From assembly GCA_963752605.1 (NCBI GenBank), contig CAVVYW010000006.1, forward strand, positions 992,001-1,056,000: DNA of 64,000 bases, in the 5' to 3' direction. The position numbers were made by a program, and so were the translations under genes. This DNA comes from CAVVYW01 sp963752605. GTDB taxonomy: Bacteria; Actinomycetota; Thermoleophilia; Solirubrobacterales; 70-9. Each line of letters opens with the position of its first letter. The first letter of the stretch is position 1. Under the pieces are notes generated by a model that saw only the letters and a program-made list of their open reading frames with translations, was not told where the DNA came from and did no database searches. Shown piece after piece: positions 49,883-59,410 of the stretch.

Positions 49883-50645
49883 GCCCTCCCAGCCCTCGGT
49901 CGAGCCCCAACGCCGGGCTCAGTCGGCTTCGTCGCCCACCAACTGCCTGCCCAAACTCGACGGCCGAAAACGTCGATGAATGGACCTTCGCGTAGGCCAC
50001 GCCTGCGCGCATGGCTGGGCAACGAATTCATCGAACTCCAGCGGTCGACGCCTTGGCCTTCCGGACCCCTCCGGGGGCGGCCCGCGGCCCAATCTCCTTT
50101 GCTCACTGCGGCACGCGCTTCTTGGGCGGTGAACCTGACTTCGGAGTGAGCCGATAGCGTGAAAGGTGTCCCCGCAAGCGGGATGAATCCGTCAAAGTCG
50201 AGGCGAAACGGTGCGGGTCGCCGGCCCGTGCGAGGTATTGGCCATCGCCCGATCCCGTGCGACGACTTGCCGACGCTCGGCCGCGCAAGCCCGATCCCTG
50301 GTACGCCATTCGCATTCGGAAAGGCAAGCATGGCACCACCTATCGCGTCAGCCTGACGCGGCAGGCTGCGCTGTTTCGAACAACTGACTACGGCAGCGCT
50401 CACGTTCTCTTACATCGCGAACTTCTGGGTGACCGACACATAGCTCTTGCGGCGCAAAAATCGGAGCGGCCGGGTGGTCCTGCCGAAGACGGCGCTGGTG
50501 ATAGCGCCAGAAAAGGAACAGACCGGTCGCCGGGGGGCACCGGCACGGGAATAGGGGATGACGGCCGCGTCACCTCGAAAGTACCCTTGCGCTCCCCACC
50601 AGCCACGGAGCCCCGATCTTCGATTCCATCAGCCCCCTGCCCGCG
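49883..50645. other. Intergenic stretch with no confident gene; possible IS relic at 50441-50475
   Basis: Several short frames are open here, but none shows a recognisable family or a good ribosome site. At 50451-50467 the bases GGCGCAAAAATCGGAGC nearly match the inner part of the left inverted repeat of the IS at 51640 (GGCGCAAAAATCCGAGC). This suggests an old end of a related element. The rest looks like decayed DNA. Confidence 0.4.
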
Positions 50646-51639
50646 TTGGCCGCCTTGCTGGCAGCTTTGGCCACCACATGGCTCGTCATGCAGCGCATCG
50701 GCGCGCCGCCGGCGCAGGGGCGGTACACCACCATCGACGGCCTGCGCGGCTACTTGGCGTTCTTCGTGTTCGTGCACCATGGCGCCGTCTGGTACTTCTA
50801 CCTGCACTCCGGCCGCTGGGACTCGCCGCCGTCGCACCTGTACGAGAACTTCGGCGGCGTCAGCGTCGCCCTGTTCTTCATGATCACCGGGTTCCTATTC
50901 TTCTCCAAGCTCATCAAAGGCCACGTCGACTGGACGCGGCTCTATGTGTCACGCGTGCTGCGGCTGGCGCCCCTGTACTTGGTGGCCACTGCCGCCGTGC
51001 TGCTCGTGGTCGCCATCCTGACCGGTGGACTGCAGGAACCCCTCCCGAAGCTCGCCAAGTCGCTTGCGTCGTGGCTAACGTTCGGCTCGGCCGACATCAA
51101 CGGCGTCGAACACACGTCGATCATTATCGCGTCGGTAACGTGGACGCTGCGCTACGAGTGGTTGTTCTACCTGTCGCTGCCCATGCTGTCGTTGGCCGTT
51201 CGCAGCGTGCCGCCGCTGCCCTATCTGGTGCTCGGACTGGCCAGCGCCGTGGTGGCTGGGCTCTACGGCATCAAGCTACCCATCCTGCTGTCCTTCGGCG
51301 CAGGCATTGCCGCCGCTTACTTGGTGCGCTCGGCCACGTTTCGGCGCGTCGCCGTCGCCTGGCCGTGCGGGGTGGCGGCAGCGGCATGCATCGGCATTGC
51401 CGCGACGGCGTTTCCTTCGGCGGACGCCGTGCTGCCGATCTTGCTGCTGGCGCCCGCCTTCGCTGCGATCGCAGGCGGCAACAGCCTGTTTGGTGCCCTC
51501 AACAGCGCCCTGTCTCGCACCTTTGGTGAGATCGCCTACAGCCTGTACCTGCTGCACGGGCTGTTTCTGTACGTCATGTTCAACTTCATCATCGGCTCGC
51601 AGCGTGCGCTTCAGCTCACCCCTGGGCAGTATTGGCTAG
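50646..51639 (+). pseudogene. OafA/YrhL-type acyltransferase 3 gene interrupted by an IS element
   Basis: About 331 residues of a membrane acyltransferase 3 family protein, which O-acetylates surface sugars. Landmarks are TIDGLRGYLAFFVFVHHGAV (with the catalytic-type His), GVSVALFFMITGFLFF, and later the helices ending GEIAYSLYLLHGLFLY. The C terminus (normally about 40 more residues) is lost because the ISNCY element begins at 51640. The frame runs on through the IS end and fuses in frame to the IS accessory gene, giving a 507-codon reading frame. Start TTG 50646 is the first in frame. The sequence beyond the IS does not resume the gene. Confidence 0.75.
51635..51639 (+). repeat. Target-site duplication GCTAG, left copy
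   Basis: GCTAG directly abuts the left inverted repeat of the IS at 51640 and is repeated at 53715-53719 just after the right repeat. Five bases only, so it could be chance, but position at both exact ends makes duplication on insertion the natural reading. Confidence 0.65.
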
Positions 51640-51809
51640 TACTTTCCGGCGCAAAAATCCGAGCCCTCCGTCGACTGAGAGGTGACGAGCCGACGGTGGC
51701 GATTTCTGCAAGAGCGCACGTGGCGTGGGTTTGGCCCGATCTCCCGCGCAACGGGCAAAAGAACTGCTTGACCTTGACGATCGAACGTTGCTCGACTACC
51801 TTAACCATC

Positions 51810-52169
51810 ATGAAGGGTAAGGGAAGATTGATCGCCGAGCTGGAGCAAGCCGCACAGTCCATGGTGCAGGGTTCGCTGTCCGAGGTGACCCGGCAGTGCG
51901 GCGATCCCTCATGTGCCTGCGCCTGGGACCCGACACGCCGACACGGGCCGCACCTGTACCTGAAGTTCAGCGCCGACGGCAAGGCGCACTCGGTGTACGT
52001 GTCGCCCGAGCAGGGCCGCACCCTCAAGGACGCGCATCGCGCTTGGGTGCGGTTCCAGGAGATCGGAGTCCAAGTCGCGGCAGACAACCGCGAGCGGTTC
52101 CTGCAGGCGCTCGAGCGCAACAAACAGATGGTCAAGGCGCGGCGGGCCAAGGCACGCGCGAAGGCATGA
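51810..52169 (+). CDS. IS-associated small protein (DUF6788-like) preceding the transposase
   Basis: A 119-residue basic protein: MKGKGRLIAELEQAAQSM, then a cysteine pair (CGDPSCACAWD), GPHLYLKFSADGKAHSVYVS and a lysine/arginine/alanine tail. Proteins of this type precede ISNCY-like transposases; their role in transposition is unknown. The transposase GTG starts two bases after its stop, indicating translational coupling. Confidence 0.7.
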   Translation: MKGKGRLIAELEQAAQSMVQGSLSEVTRQCGDPSCACAWDPTRRHGPHLYLKFSADGKAHSVYVSPEQGRTLKDAHRAWVRFQEIGVQVAADNRERFLQALERNKQMVKARRAKARAKA

Positions 52170-52170
52170 C

Positions 52171-53657
52171 GTGATCGAGCTTTGCCGTCGCCAGCTCAAC
52201 TTCGCCGACGGCCTGATCGCCGAAGAAGTCGGCGAGTTGTGGGAAGACTGGATGCGGCACATCGATCCGGTGCTCGCCGACCCGCAGCTGCTGGCTGTGG
52301 TCTACGAGGCGTTGGCGCGCCGCTGGACGAACAGTCGCACGCGCGGGCGCAAGGGCACGCCGGCGGAGGTCGTGCTGCGGCTGCTGTTGCTCAAGCACAT
52401 GCGCAACTGGAGCTATGACGCGCTCGAGCGCGAGGTACGGGCCAACCTGGTGTACCGCCAGTTCACGCGGGTGGGCGCGGCCAAGGTGCCCGACGCCAAG
52501 ACCCTGGGCAAGCTCGGCGTGGCCCTGGGGCCGGCGATCATCGAGCAGATCCATCAACGCGTGGTGGCCATCGCGCAGGAGCAGAAGATCGTCCAGGGCC
52601 GCCGGATGCGCGTCGATACCACGGTCGTCGAGACCGATATCCACTACCCGACCGACGGCACGCTGCTCGGTGACGGCGTGCGCGTGCTGACGCGGGCGAT
52701 GAAGCGAATCACCGAACTGGCCGGTGCGGCGGGCGCCAAGCTGCGCGATCGTGCGCGGAGCACCCGCCGTTGCCTGGTGCAAATCGGCCGCGCCTGCCGC
52801 AGCCGCACCGAGCAGGGCAAGGATCGGCTGCACCAGTGCTACCGCAGGCTGATGGCCATCACAGGGCGCGTGGTCGGGCAAGCCAAGCGCTTCGCGCGCG
52901 AGGTGGCAGCGGGCGTCAAGCGCAGTGTGTGCCTGCTGGACCAAGTGGCCATCGAGGGCCATCGCACGTACCTGGAGACGATGATCCCGCGCGTACAGCA
53001 GGTCCTGCGGCAGACGCGCGAGCGCATCGTCCACGGCAATACCCGTGCGCCCGGCAAGATCGTCAGCTTGTTCGAGCCGCACACCGAAGTCATCCGCAAG
53101 GGCAAGGCCGCCAAGCCCACCGAGTTCGGCAAGATGGTCAAGATCCAGGAAGCCGAGCAGCAGATCGTCACCCACTACGAGGTCTATGACGAGCGGCCGA
53201 GCGATGCCGATCTGTTGATCCCTGCGCTCGAGGTCCACGCGCAGCAGTTCGGCCAATCGCCCCGGCTGGTCACGGCCGACGCCGGCTTCTTCTCCGCGCG
53301 CAACGAAGCCGCCGCCCACGAGCGCGGCGTCAAGCGCGTCGCGATCCCGAACCTCAGCACCAAGAGCGCCGAGCGCAAGAAGCTGCAGAAGAAGCGCTGG
53401 TTCCGCAATGCTCAGAGATGGCGAACCGGCTGCGAGGGCAGGATCGTCTGTTCAAGCGACGGCACGGACTTAATCGATGTCGCTACAAGGGGCCGTCCGG
53501 CATAAAGCGCTGGGTCGGCCTGGGCGTTATCGCCGACAACCTGATCAACATCGGTCACGCGATGGCGTTTCCGGCCACGCGCTCACGACTTCCTGTCCGC
53601 CTCCTTCGTCGCTACGACCCACGACCAAAGCCGCCCGCCTCACGGCCGGCGGGTTGA
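52171..53657 (+). CDS. ISNCY-family transposase, frame break near 53450
   Basis: About 490 residues. It begins at GTG 52171 (MIELCRRQLNFADGLIAEE) and contains the DDE-type stretch MRVDTTVVETDIHYPTD, a long helical insertion, LVTADAGFFSARNEA and near the end CEGRI then KRRHGLNRCRYKG and IADNLINIGHAMAF. The last part is in a second frame, with a break near 53450. The first acidic residue (VDTTVVE) and second (TADAGFF) fit a transposase of the ISNCY/IS1202-like group. Confidence 0.8.
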
Positions 53658-53714
53658 GCACTTGCAGTGGCCGCCACAGTGGTTGTGAAAACGGCATCTT
53701 TGCGCCGGAAAGTG

Positions 53715-53719
53715 GCTAG
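53715..53719 (+). repeat. Target-site duplication GCTAG, right copy
   Basis: GCTAG immediately after the right inverted repeat, matching the left copy at 51635-51639. See the IS entry for the end sequences. Confidence 0.65.
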
Positions 53720-54415
53720 CGCGCGCGAGCGTTGCAAGCCGCCCATGTGCCTCGCATATCCGTCGGGATCGCTGCGGGCGTCGCCATAGATGGAGCGGTA
53801 ATCACGAACGGACGCTGTCGTCGCGTGGGCTATCGATGACTGCTTCCGGTCGCGACGGTTCTTGGATTGGTAGACCCTCATCGACCCGTTCCAGACATCC
53901 AGCCGATGGATCGGGCTATCCAAGAGCTGTCACTCGCAGCATGCTTCGAGCCAGGGCATAGTAGTTTCAAACGCCCTCCGCAAGGCCCAACACCGTTCCC
54001 AAAGGATCGAGAGCGACTCGATGCGGTGCGTCGACCGGGGCGCCATCGGGCGCCCGCTGGGGCTGCCGGCCGATGGCTTGCAAACGAGGCTCCCGGGGTG
54101 GTGACCTCGGACGCTCTCAAGCCGCGCACGGCGTCGCAATCGCCCTCTCGGACGCCTACCTGTGGGTGCCTACCTCCAGGTGCCTACATTCTGGTGACTA
54201 CCTCCTGGTCGCCCGGCGGCGCAAGCATGGCCAGGTGAGATGCCAGGAAGCTGCCGGTGGCCAGCGACGGCTGGTGGCCGGGCCCGGCCGCAGAACAATC
54301 GCAACCCATGGTCAGCTCAACGCTGTATTGCCGACCTTCGCGCAGGCTGGTCCGAATGCTCCTGATGGGTCGAATGCAGTCCACCCGCCAAGCCACCCTC
54401 CACGGAAGTTTCACT
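53720..54415. other. Intergenic stretch with no confident gene, holding a 14-bp tandem repeat
   Basis: Between the IS and the AraC gene no frame looks like a real protein; the open ones are proline- and serine-rich and unlike any family I know. The stretch holds an imperfect stem around GCCATCGG and CCGATGGC (54048-54076) and the tandem repeat at 54151-54209. The interrupted acyltransferase does not resume here, so a deletion beside the IS is likely. Confidence 0.45.
54151..54209 (+). repeat. Four tandem 14-bp repeats
   Basis: GACGCCTACCTGTG, GGTGCCTACCTCCA, GGTGCCTACATTCT and GGTGACTACCTCCT follow each other without gaps, then GGT starts a partial fifth. The shared core is GGTGCCTACCT. The 14-base period is not a multiple of three, so it is not a coding repeat. 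It could be a binding array or a small minisatellite. Confidence 0.7.
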
Positions 54416-55420
54416 TCACTGCGCGCGCTGCCGGTACTCGCCCGGCGCCACGCCGGTCCACTTCTTGAACGCGCGGTGGAAGGTGCTCGCCTCCGAGAAG
54501 CCGATCTGGCCGGCGATGTCGAGCAGCGTCAGGTCGGGCCGCTGCAGCAGCTCGATCGCGGTGTCGCGCCGCAGGTTGTCCTTCAGCGCCTGGAAGCCCT
54601 GGCCTTCCTCGCGCAGGCGCCGACTCAGCGTTTGCGGCGTCATCGCCAGCGTGCTCGCGACCGTCTCGAGCGATGGCAACTCGTCGTGCAACCGACTGCG
54701 CAGCAAACGCCGGATGCGGTCGGTCACGCTGTTGCGGTCGCGATACTTCACGAGCAGGTTGGCCGGCGCCTGCTCGAGGAATTCGCGCAGGCTCTGCGCG
54801 TTCTGCACCTGCGGCAGCAGCAGCCAGCGCGCGTCGAACCACAGGCAGTAGTGCTCGCGCCCGTAGGCGACCTTCGCCTGGAACAGGCGGTCGATCTCGG
54901 CGCCGTGCTGCGGCGGCTGCCCGCGGTACTCGACACCCGCCAGCGGTATGCGCCGCGCCACCAGCCACGACGCCAGGCCGAAGGTGAGGAAGAGGAACGA
55001 GCGCTGCGCGTACTCGCTCGCGGCGCCGTCCGTCGCGCGCGGCACGATGCCGATGCTCGCCATGCCCTGCGTGACGCGCAGCCGCGGCACGAACTCGTCG
55101 ATCTCGCCGTGGAAGTAGCGAAAGCCGGTGCGCAACGCGTCGCCGAGCGTGGGCGTCTGCACGAGCAGCCGGCAGCACTGCGCGAAGCAGCCGAGCGGCA
55201 GCGGCTGGCCGAGCAGGCCCCAGAACTCGTCGCGCAGCCGCCGCCGCAGCACGCGCAGCAGCGCGCCGTACTGGGCCTGCGACACGCGAGCCATCGGTGC
55301 GTCGAGCAGCGCCGGCGGAATGCCGGCGCGCAGCAGCAGCGGCTCGACGCTCAGGCCCTGGCGCAGCGCTCCCTGCAGCGCCTGCTCGACGTGGTGGATC
55401 GATACGGTGTGCTGCGCCAC
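54416..55420 (-). CDS. AraC-family transcriptional regulator with arabinose-binding-type N-terminal domain
   Basis: A 334-residue intact regulator. The N-terminal half resembles the domain of OruR/ArgR-type regulators (SVEPLLLRAGIPPALLDAP, FWGLLGQPLPLGCFAQCCRL). The C-terminal double helix-turn-helix has PSLETVASTLAMTPQTLSRRL and the diagnostic IAGQIGFSEASTFHRAFKKWTG. It lies 9 bases downstream of the CoA-transferase stop on the same strand and likely regulates a catabolic pathway here; the ligand is unknown. Confidence 0.88.
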   Translation of the reverse strand: MAQHTVSIHHVEQALQGALRQGLSVEPLLLRAGIPPALLDAPMARVSQAQYGALLRVLRRRLRDEFWGLLGQPLPLGCFAQCCRLLVQTPTLGDALRTGFRYFHGEIDEFVPRLRVTQGMASIGIVPRATDGAASEYAQRSFLFLTFGLASWLVARRIPLAGVEYRGQPPQHGAEIDRLFQAKVAYGREHYCLWFDARWLLLPQVQNAQSLREFLEQAPANLLVKYRDRNSVTDRIRRLLRSRLHDELPSLETVASTLAMTPQTLSRRLREEGQGFQALKDNLRRDTAIELLQRPDLTLLDIAGQIGFSEASTFHRAFKKWTGVAPGEYRQRAQ

Positions 55421-55429
55421 GCGGGCATG

Positions 55430-56621
55430 CTACGCCGCGGCCGCCGCGCCGCCGGCGATCAACGCGTCGACGGCCGACGCTTCGAAGCCGGCCTCGCGCA
55501 GCACTTCGGCGGTGTGTTCGCCGGGCCGCGGCGCGTGGCGGCGCAGCTCGAACTCGAAGCCGCTCATCTTCACCGGCGTGGCCACCTGCGTCACCGGCCC
55601 GTAGGCCGGGTGCACGCTGTCGAGCACCATGCCGCGGTCGCGAAAGTGCGCATCGGCGAGCGCCTCCTCGAGCGTGCGCACCGGCGACGCACAGCAGCCG
55701 GCATGGCGCAAGCGTGCTTCCCAGTCGGCCAGCGGCAGCGTCGCGAACAGCCGCGCCAGCTCGTCGCGCACCTGCGCCTCCTGCCGTGCGTCGCCGCTGC
55801 GGTGCAGCGGCTTCAGGTCGGGCCGCTCGATCGCGTCGCACAGCGCGTCCCAGAACTTGCGCTCGAGCGCGCCGATCGCGAGCCAGCGGCCGTCTGCCGT
55901 GCGGTAGGTGGCGTAGCAGGCGAGCGCGCCGGTCAGCGTGTCGCTGCCGGCGCGCCGCGTGCGGCCGTGCGTGGCCAGCGCGGCCAGCGGCATCACGGCG
56001 TGCGCGAGCGCGCCATCGGCCATCGCGATGTCGACATGCCGGCCGCGCCCGGTGCGCGCGGCGTCGAACAGCGCCGCCAGAATGCCCATCGCCGCGCCGA
56101 GCGCGCCGCCCATCAGGTCGGCGATCGGCACGTTGGACAGCGCCGGCCGCTCCGCGGTGCCGATCTGGTCGGCGACGCCCGCTTCGGCGCAGTAGTTGAG
56201 GTCGTGCCCCGGCCGCTCGCGGTCGGGCCCGCTCTGGCCGTAGCCGGTGACGCTGCAATAGACGATGCGCGGGTTGATCGCAGCGACCACGTCGTAGCCG
56301 AGCCCGAGCCGCGCCATCACGCCGGGGCGAAAGCCCTCGACCAGCACGTCGGCGTCGCGCGCCAGTCGCAGCAGCGCGCCGGCGCCGTCGGCGTGCTTGA
56401 GGTCGAGCCGGATGCCGCGCTTGTTGCGGTTCACCAGCGCGCGCAGCTTCGGCGGCACCGCGTCGCCGGCGCCGGTGTCCTCGATCTTGATCACGTCGGC
56501 GCCGAGGTCGGCCAGGTGCTGCGTGCACACCGGGCCGGGCAAGAGCCGCGTGAGGTCGAGCACGCGCACGCCGGCCAGCGGCGCGCGCGATGCGCTCGCT
56601 TCAGTCGATCTGGATGTTGGC
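55430..56621 (-). CDS. CaiB/BaiF-family (class III) CoA-transferase
   Basis: An intact frame of 396 residues that would exchange CoA between carboxylic acids. N-terminal LAGVRVLDLTRLLPGPVCTQ and LADLGADVIKIEDTGAGDA with LDLKHADG, then the catalytic Asp region LNYCAEAGVADQIG and later VDIAMADGALAHA. Start ATG 56621 overlaps the receptor gene by 22 bases, so the two form one unit. A second CoA-transferase of the same class is at 60756-61930. Confidence 0.88.
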
Positions 56622-57593
56622 ATCCTTGACGATCTTCGCGTAGACCTGCGCGTCCGAGCGCACGATGCGCGCGAACTCGTCGGTGCGTCAGGTTGCCCGG
56701 CGTCATGCCGAGGCTTTCGATGCGCGCCACCACGTCGGGCAGGCGCAGGATGCGATCGGCCTCGGCGGCGAACTTCTTCGCGATCGGCGCCGGCACGCCG
56801 GCCGGCATGAACAGGCCGAACCAGCCGACCGGCTCGAACGAATGGAAGCCCTGCTCGGCGAACGTCGGCACGTTGGGCAGCACCTTGTTGCGCTGCGAGC
56901 CGGTGACGGCGAGCACCTTCAACGATGCGATGTGCGGCTGCGCGGTCGCCATGTCGATGAAGGCCGACGACAGCTGGCCGCCTTTCAGGTCTTGCAGCAG
57001 CGGCGCGGCGCCCTTGTACGGCACGTGCGTGAGGTCGAGCCCGCCTTGCAGGTTGAGCAGCGAGCCCTGGATGTGCGAGGAGGTGCCGACGCCGTACGAG
57101 CCGTAGTTGAGCTTGCCCGGCTGCGACTTCGCCAGCGCGACGAACTCCTTCAGCGTGTTGACCGGCGTGGACGGCGGCACCGCGAAGAGCGAGTTCGTGC
57201 TCGCCACCTGCAGCAGCGGCTGCAGGTCCTTCAGCACGTCGTACGGCATCTTCGCCTTCATCGCCGGCAATTGCACGATGGCGGTGATGCCCAGCAGCAC
57301 CGTGTGGCCGTCGGGCGGCGCTTTCGCGACGAGGTCGTTGCCGAGCATGCCGGACGCGCCGGGCTTGTTCTCGACGATCACCGTCTGGCTCCAGGCCTCC
57401 TGCAGCTTGCTGCCGATCATGCGCGCCAGCGTGTCGGTGGCGCCACCGGGCGGGTACGGCACGACGATGCGGATCGGCTGGCTCGGGTAGGTTGGCGGTC
57501 TGTGCAAACGCCGGCGCGGCGAGCAGGCCGGCGGCGCAGGCGACGAAAACGCGCTGCGCGAAGGCTCGAATCGAGGGCGACGAGAGCGGCCAT
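56599..57593 (-). CDS. Bug-family tripartite tricarboxylate transporter substrate-binding protein, frame breaks
   Basis: About 325 residues. A signal peptide (AQRVFVACAAGLLAAPAFAQ) is followed by YPSQPIRIVVPYPPGGATDT, the Bug-family opening, then VENKPGASGMLGNDLVAKA and NVPTFAEQGFHSFE. Such periplasmic receptors bind carboxylates for TctAB-type or related uptake. No TctA/TctB membrane genes are beside it, so it is an orphan receptor as is common in Burkholderiales. Breaks near 56692, 57490 and 57565. Divergent from the LysR gene. Confidence 0.8.
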
Positions 57594-57625
57594 GCAGGTC
57601 TCCTTCTGGTGGTGTGTGCGAGCGA

Positions 57626-57638
57626 GCCATTGAATGGC
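57626..57638. promoter_or_regulatory. Perfect palindrome between the divergent receptor and LysR genes (candidate operator)
   Basis: GCCATT and AATGGC flank a single G, giving a 13-base perfect palindrome in the 139-base gap between 57593 and 57733. Nearby GGCAATGGCC and GCATTGGCC repeat the same core. LysR proteins often bind such dyads in divergent promoters, so this is a reasonable candidate site, but the spacing is shorter than the classic T-N11-A box. Confidence 0.35.
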
Positions 57639-57732
57639 GGGCGCCCGCAGGCGGCAATGGCCGTCGCCGCCAGGCGCATTGGCCGAATCGCTCAACCGCC
57701 GCATCGCGACTCGCTCCGATAATCGCTTGGCC

Positions 57733-58652
57733 ATGGCGCTGCATCTGGACCTCGTCGACCTTCGCCTGTTCGTCCACATCGCGGACCACAACAGCCTGAC
57801 GCGCGGCGCCGAGCGCAGCCATCTTTCGCTGCCGGCGGCCAGTGTGCGCATCAAGAACCTCGAGGAAAACATCGGCACCAAGCTGCTGTACCGCAGCAGC
57901 CAGGGCGTGACGCTTGACGCCGCCGGGCGAGGCGCTCGCGCATCACGCGCGCCAGGTGATGCACCAGCTCGAGCAATTGCGCGGCGACCTGCAGGAATAC
58001 GCCGAGGGCATCAAGGGTCACCTGCGCGTGTACGCGAGCACAACCGCGATCACCGAGTTCCTGCCCGACGTGCTGCGCCGCTATCTCGCCGCGCATCCCG
58101 ACGTCAACGTCGACCTGCGCGAGAGGCTTTCAACCGAGATCGTGCGCGCCGTCGCCGAAGGCCAGACCGACATCGGCATCGTGTCGGGCAGCGTGCGCAC
58201 CGAGGGGCTGGAGGTGCGGCCGTACCGCGACGACCGGCTCGTGCTCGCGGTGCCTGCGGCGCACGCGCTCGCCGCTTGCGAGCACGTGCCCTTCGAGCGC
58301 ACGCTCGAGCACGACCACGTCGGCCTGCAGGAAACGAGCGCGATCCACACCTTCATGCATGCGCAGGCCGAGCGCCTGGATCGTTCGATCAAGCTGCGCA
58401 TCCAGGTCGGCAACTTCGAGGCGCTGTGCCGCATGGTCGAGGCCGGCATCGGCGTCGGCATGCTGCCGGAGTCGGCAGCGCGGCGTCACCAGCGGACGAT
58501 GGACATCCGCATCGTCGCGCTCGACGACGACTGGTCGCTGCGCCGCCTGCACGTGTGCATGCGCAGCTACGACCAGCTGCCGGTGTTCGCGCGCGAGCTC
58601 GTCGACCTGCTGGGCGAAGACGCTACGTCGCGCAACAGCCGCTGCGCTCTGA
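57733..58652 (+). CDS. LysR-family transcriptional regulator, frame breaks
   Basis: About 300 residues. The N-terminal helix-turn-helix reads LRLFVHIADHNSLTRGAER then LPAASVRIKNLEENIGTKLLYR, typical of LysR. The effector domain begins GHLRVYASTTAITEFLPDVL. A break near 57925 (GCCGGGCGAGGC reads correctly with one base less) separates the two parts, and the last 10 codons are uncertain. It faces the CitE-like gene tail to tail. By position it could control the operon at 58567-63933 as well as the divergent receptor gene. Confidence 0.8.
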
Positions 58653-59409
58653 GCAGCACCGGCTTGTCGACCATGCGGCCGTCGACCGCGACAGCGGCGC
58701 CTTGCGCTGCCTGTGCTGCATCGATCACGCGTCGTGCCCACGCGATCTCTGCGGCGCTCGGCGCGAACGCCGCTTCGACCACACTGACCTGGCGCGGATG
58801 GATGCACAGCTTGGCGCCGAAGCCCAGGCGCCGCGCGCGCAGGCTCGCGGCGCGCAACGCTTCGGCGTCGTCGATCGCGGTGCAGACACCGTCCACCGGC
58901 GGCGCCAGGTCCGCCAGCCGCGACGCGAGCACGAGTTGCGAGCGAAAGCACAGCAGCTCTTCGTCGTCGCCTTCGATGCCGAGGTCGAGCTGCAAATCGA
59001 TGCTGCCGAACACGAGGCGCTGCACGTGGGGTGCGCGCGCGATCGTGTCGATCGTGTCCATGCCGCGCGCGGTCTCGATCAATGGCAGCACGACTGCGGC
59101 GGGCGCGGCGGCGGCCACGCGCACGAGCTCGTCGGGGCCTTCGGCCTTCGGCAGCATCACCGCCGCCACGCCCGGCTGCGCCGCGAGCGCGACGTCGTCG
59201 TCGAACCACGGGGTGCCGGCGCTGTTGATGCGCAGCGCCACCGGCCGCTCGGCGCGCAACCACGCGGCCACGGCATCACGCGCCCGTGTCTTCGCGTCGG
59301 GCGCGACAGCGTCTTCGAGATCGACGATCACAAGACCGGCGCCGGCGGCGCAAGCCTTGTCGAAGCGCTCCGGCCGATCGCCGGGCACGAACAGGTACGA
59401 GCGCGTCAT
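58567..59409 (-). CDS. HpcH/HpaI-family (CitE-like) lyase, candidate (S)-citramalyl-CoA lyase
   Basis: About 280 residues. Typical CitE-like parts are SYLFVPGDRPERFDKACA, VIVDLEDAVAPD, VALRINSAGTPW, VVLPLIETARGMD, FGSIDLQLDLG and AKLCIHPRQVSVVEAAF. In itaconate breakdown the homologous Ccl splits citramalyl-CoA into acetyl-CoA and pyruvate. The frame stays open to 58567, overlapping the LysR gene. A single indel would end it at 58623 (LLRAT), the more usual length. Last gene of the operon; ATG 59409 starts right after the MmgE/PrpD stop. Confidence 0.83.
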   Translation of the reverse strand: MTRSYLFVPGDRPERFDKACAAGAGLVIVDLEDAVAPDAKTRARDAVAAWLRAERPVALRINSAGTPWFDDDVALAAQPGVAAVMLPKAEGPDELVRVAAAAPAAVVLPLIETARGMDTIDTIARAPHVQRLVFGSIDLQLDLGIEGDDEELLCFRSQLVLASRLADLAPPVDGVCTAIDDAEALRAASLRARRLGFGAKLCIHPRQVSVVEAAFAPSAAEIAWARRVIDAAQAAQGAAVAVDGRMVDKPVLLRAQRLLRDVASSPSRSTSSRANTGSWS

Positions 59410-59410
59410 T

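Larger units (their letters stand above)
51640..53714 (+). mobile_element. Complete ISNCY-type insertion sequence, 2075 bp, with inverted repeats and 5-bp target duplication
   Basis: The left end reads TACTTTCCGGCGCAAAAATC and the right end, reverse-complemented, CACTTTCCGGCGCAAAGATG; 15 bases in a row (ACTTTCCGGCGCAAA) are identical. The pentamer GCTAG flanks both sides (51635-51639 and 53715-53719). Inside are two genes in the order small accessory protein then transposase. The element is full length, so it may be mobile, although the transposase has a frame break near 53450. Confidence 0.82.

Noticed and set aside
53867..54238. Plus-strand open frame of 123 codons after the IS
   Set aside because: No ribosome site, proline/serine-rich sequence without family likeness, and it spans the 14-bp repeat, whose period is not a multiple of three.
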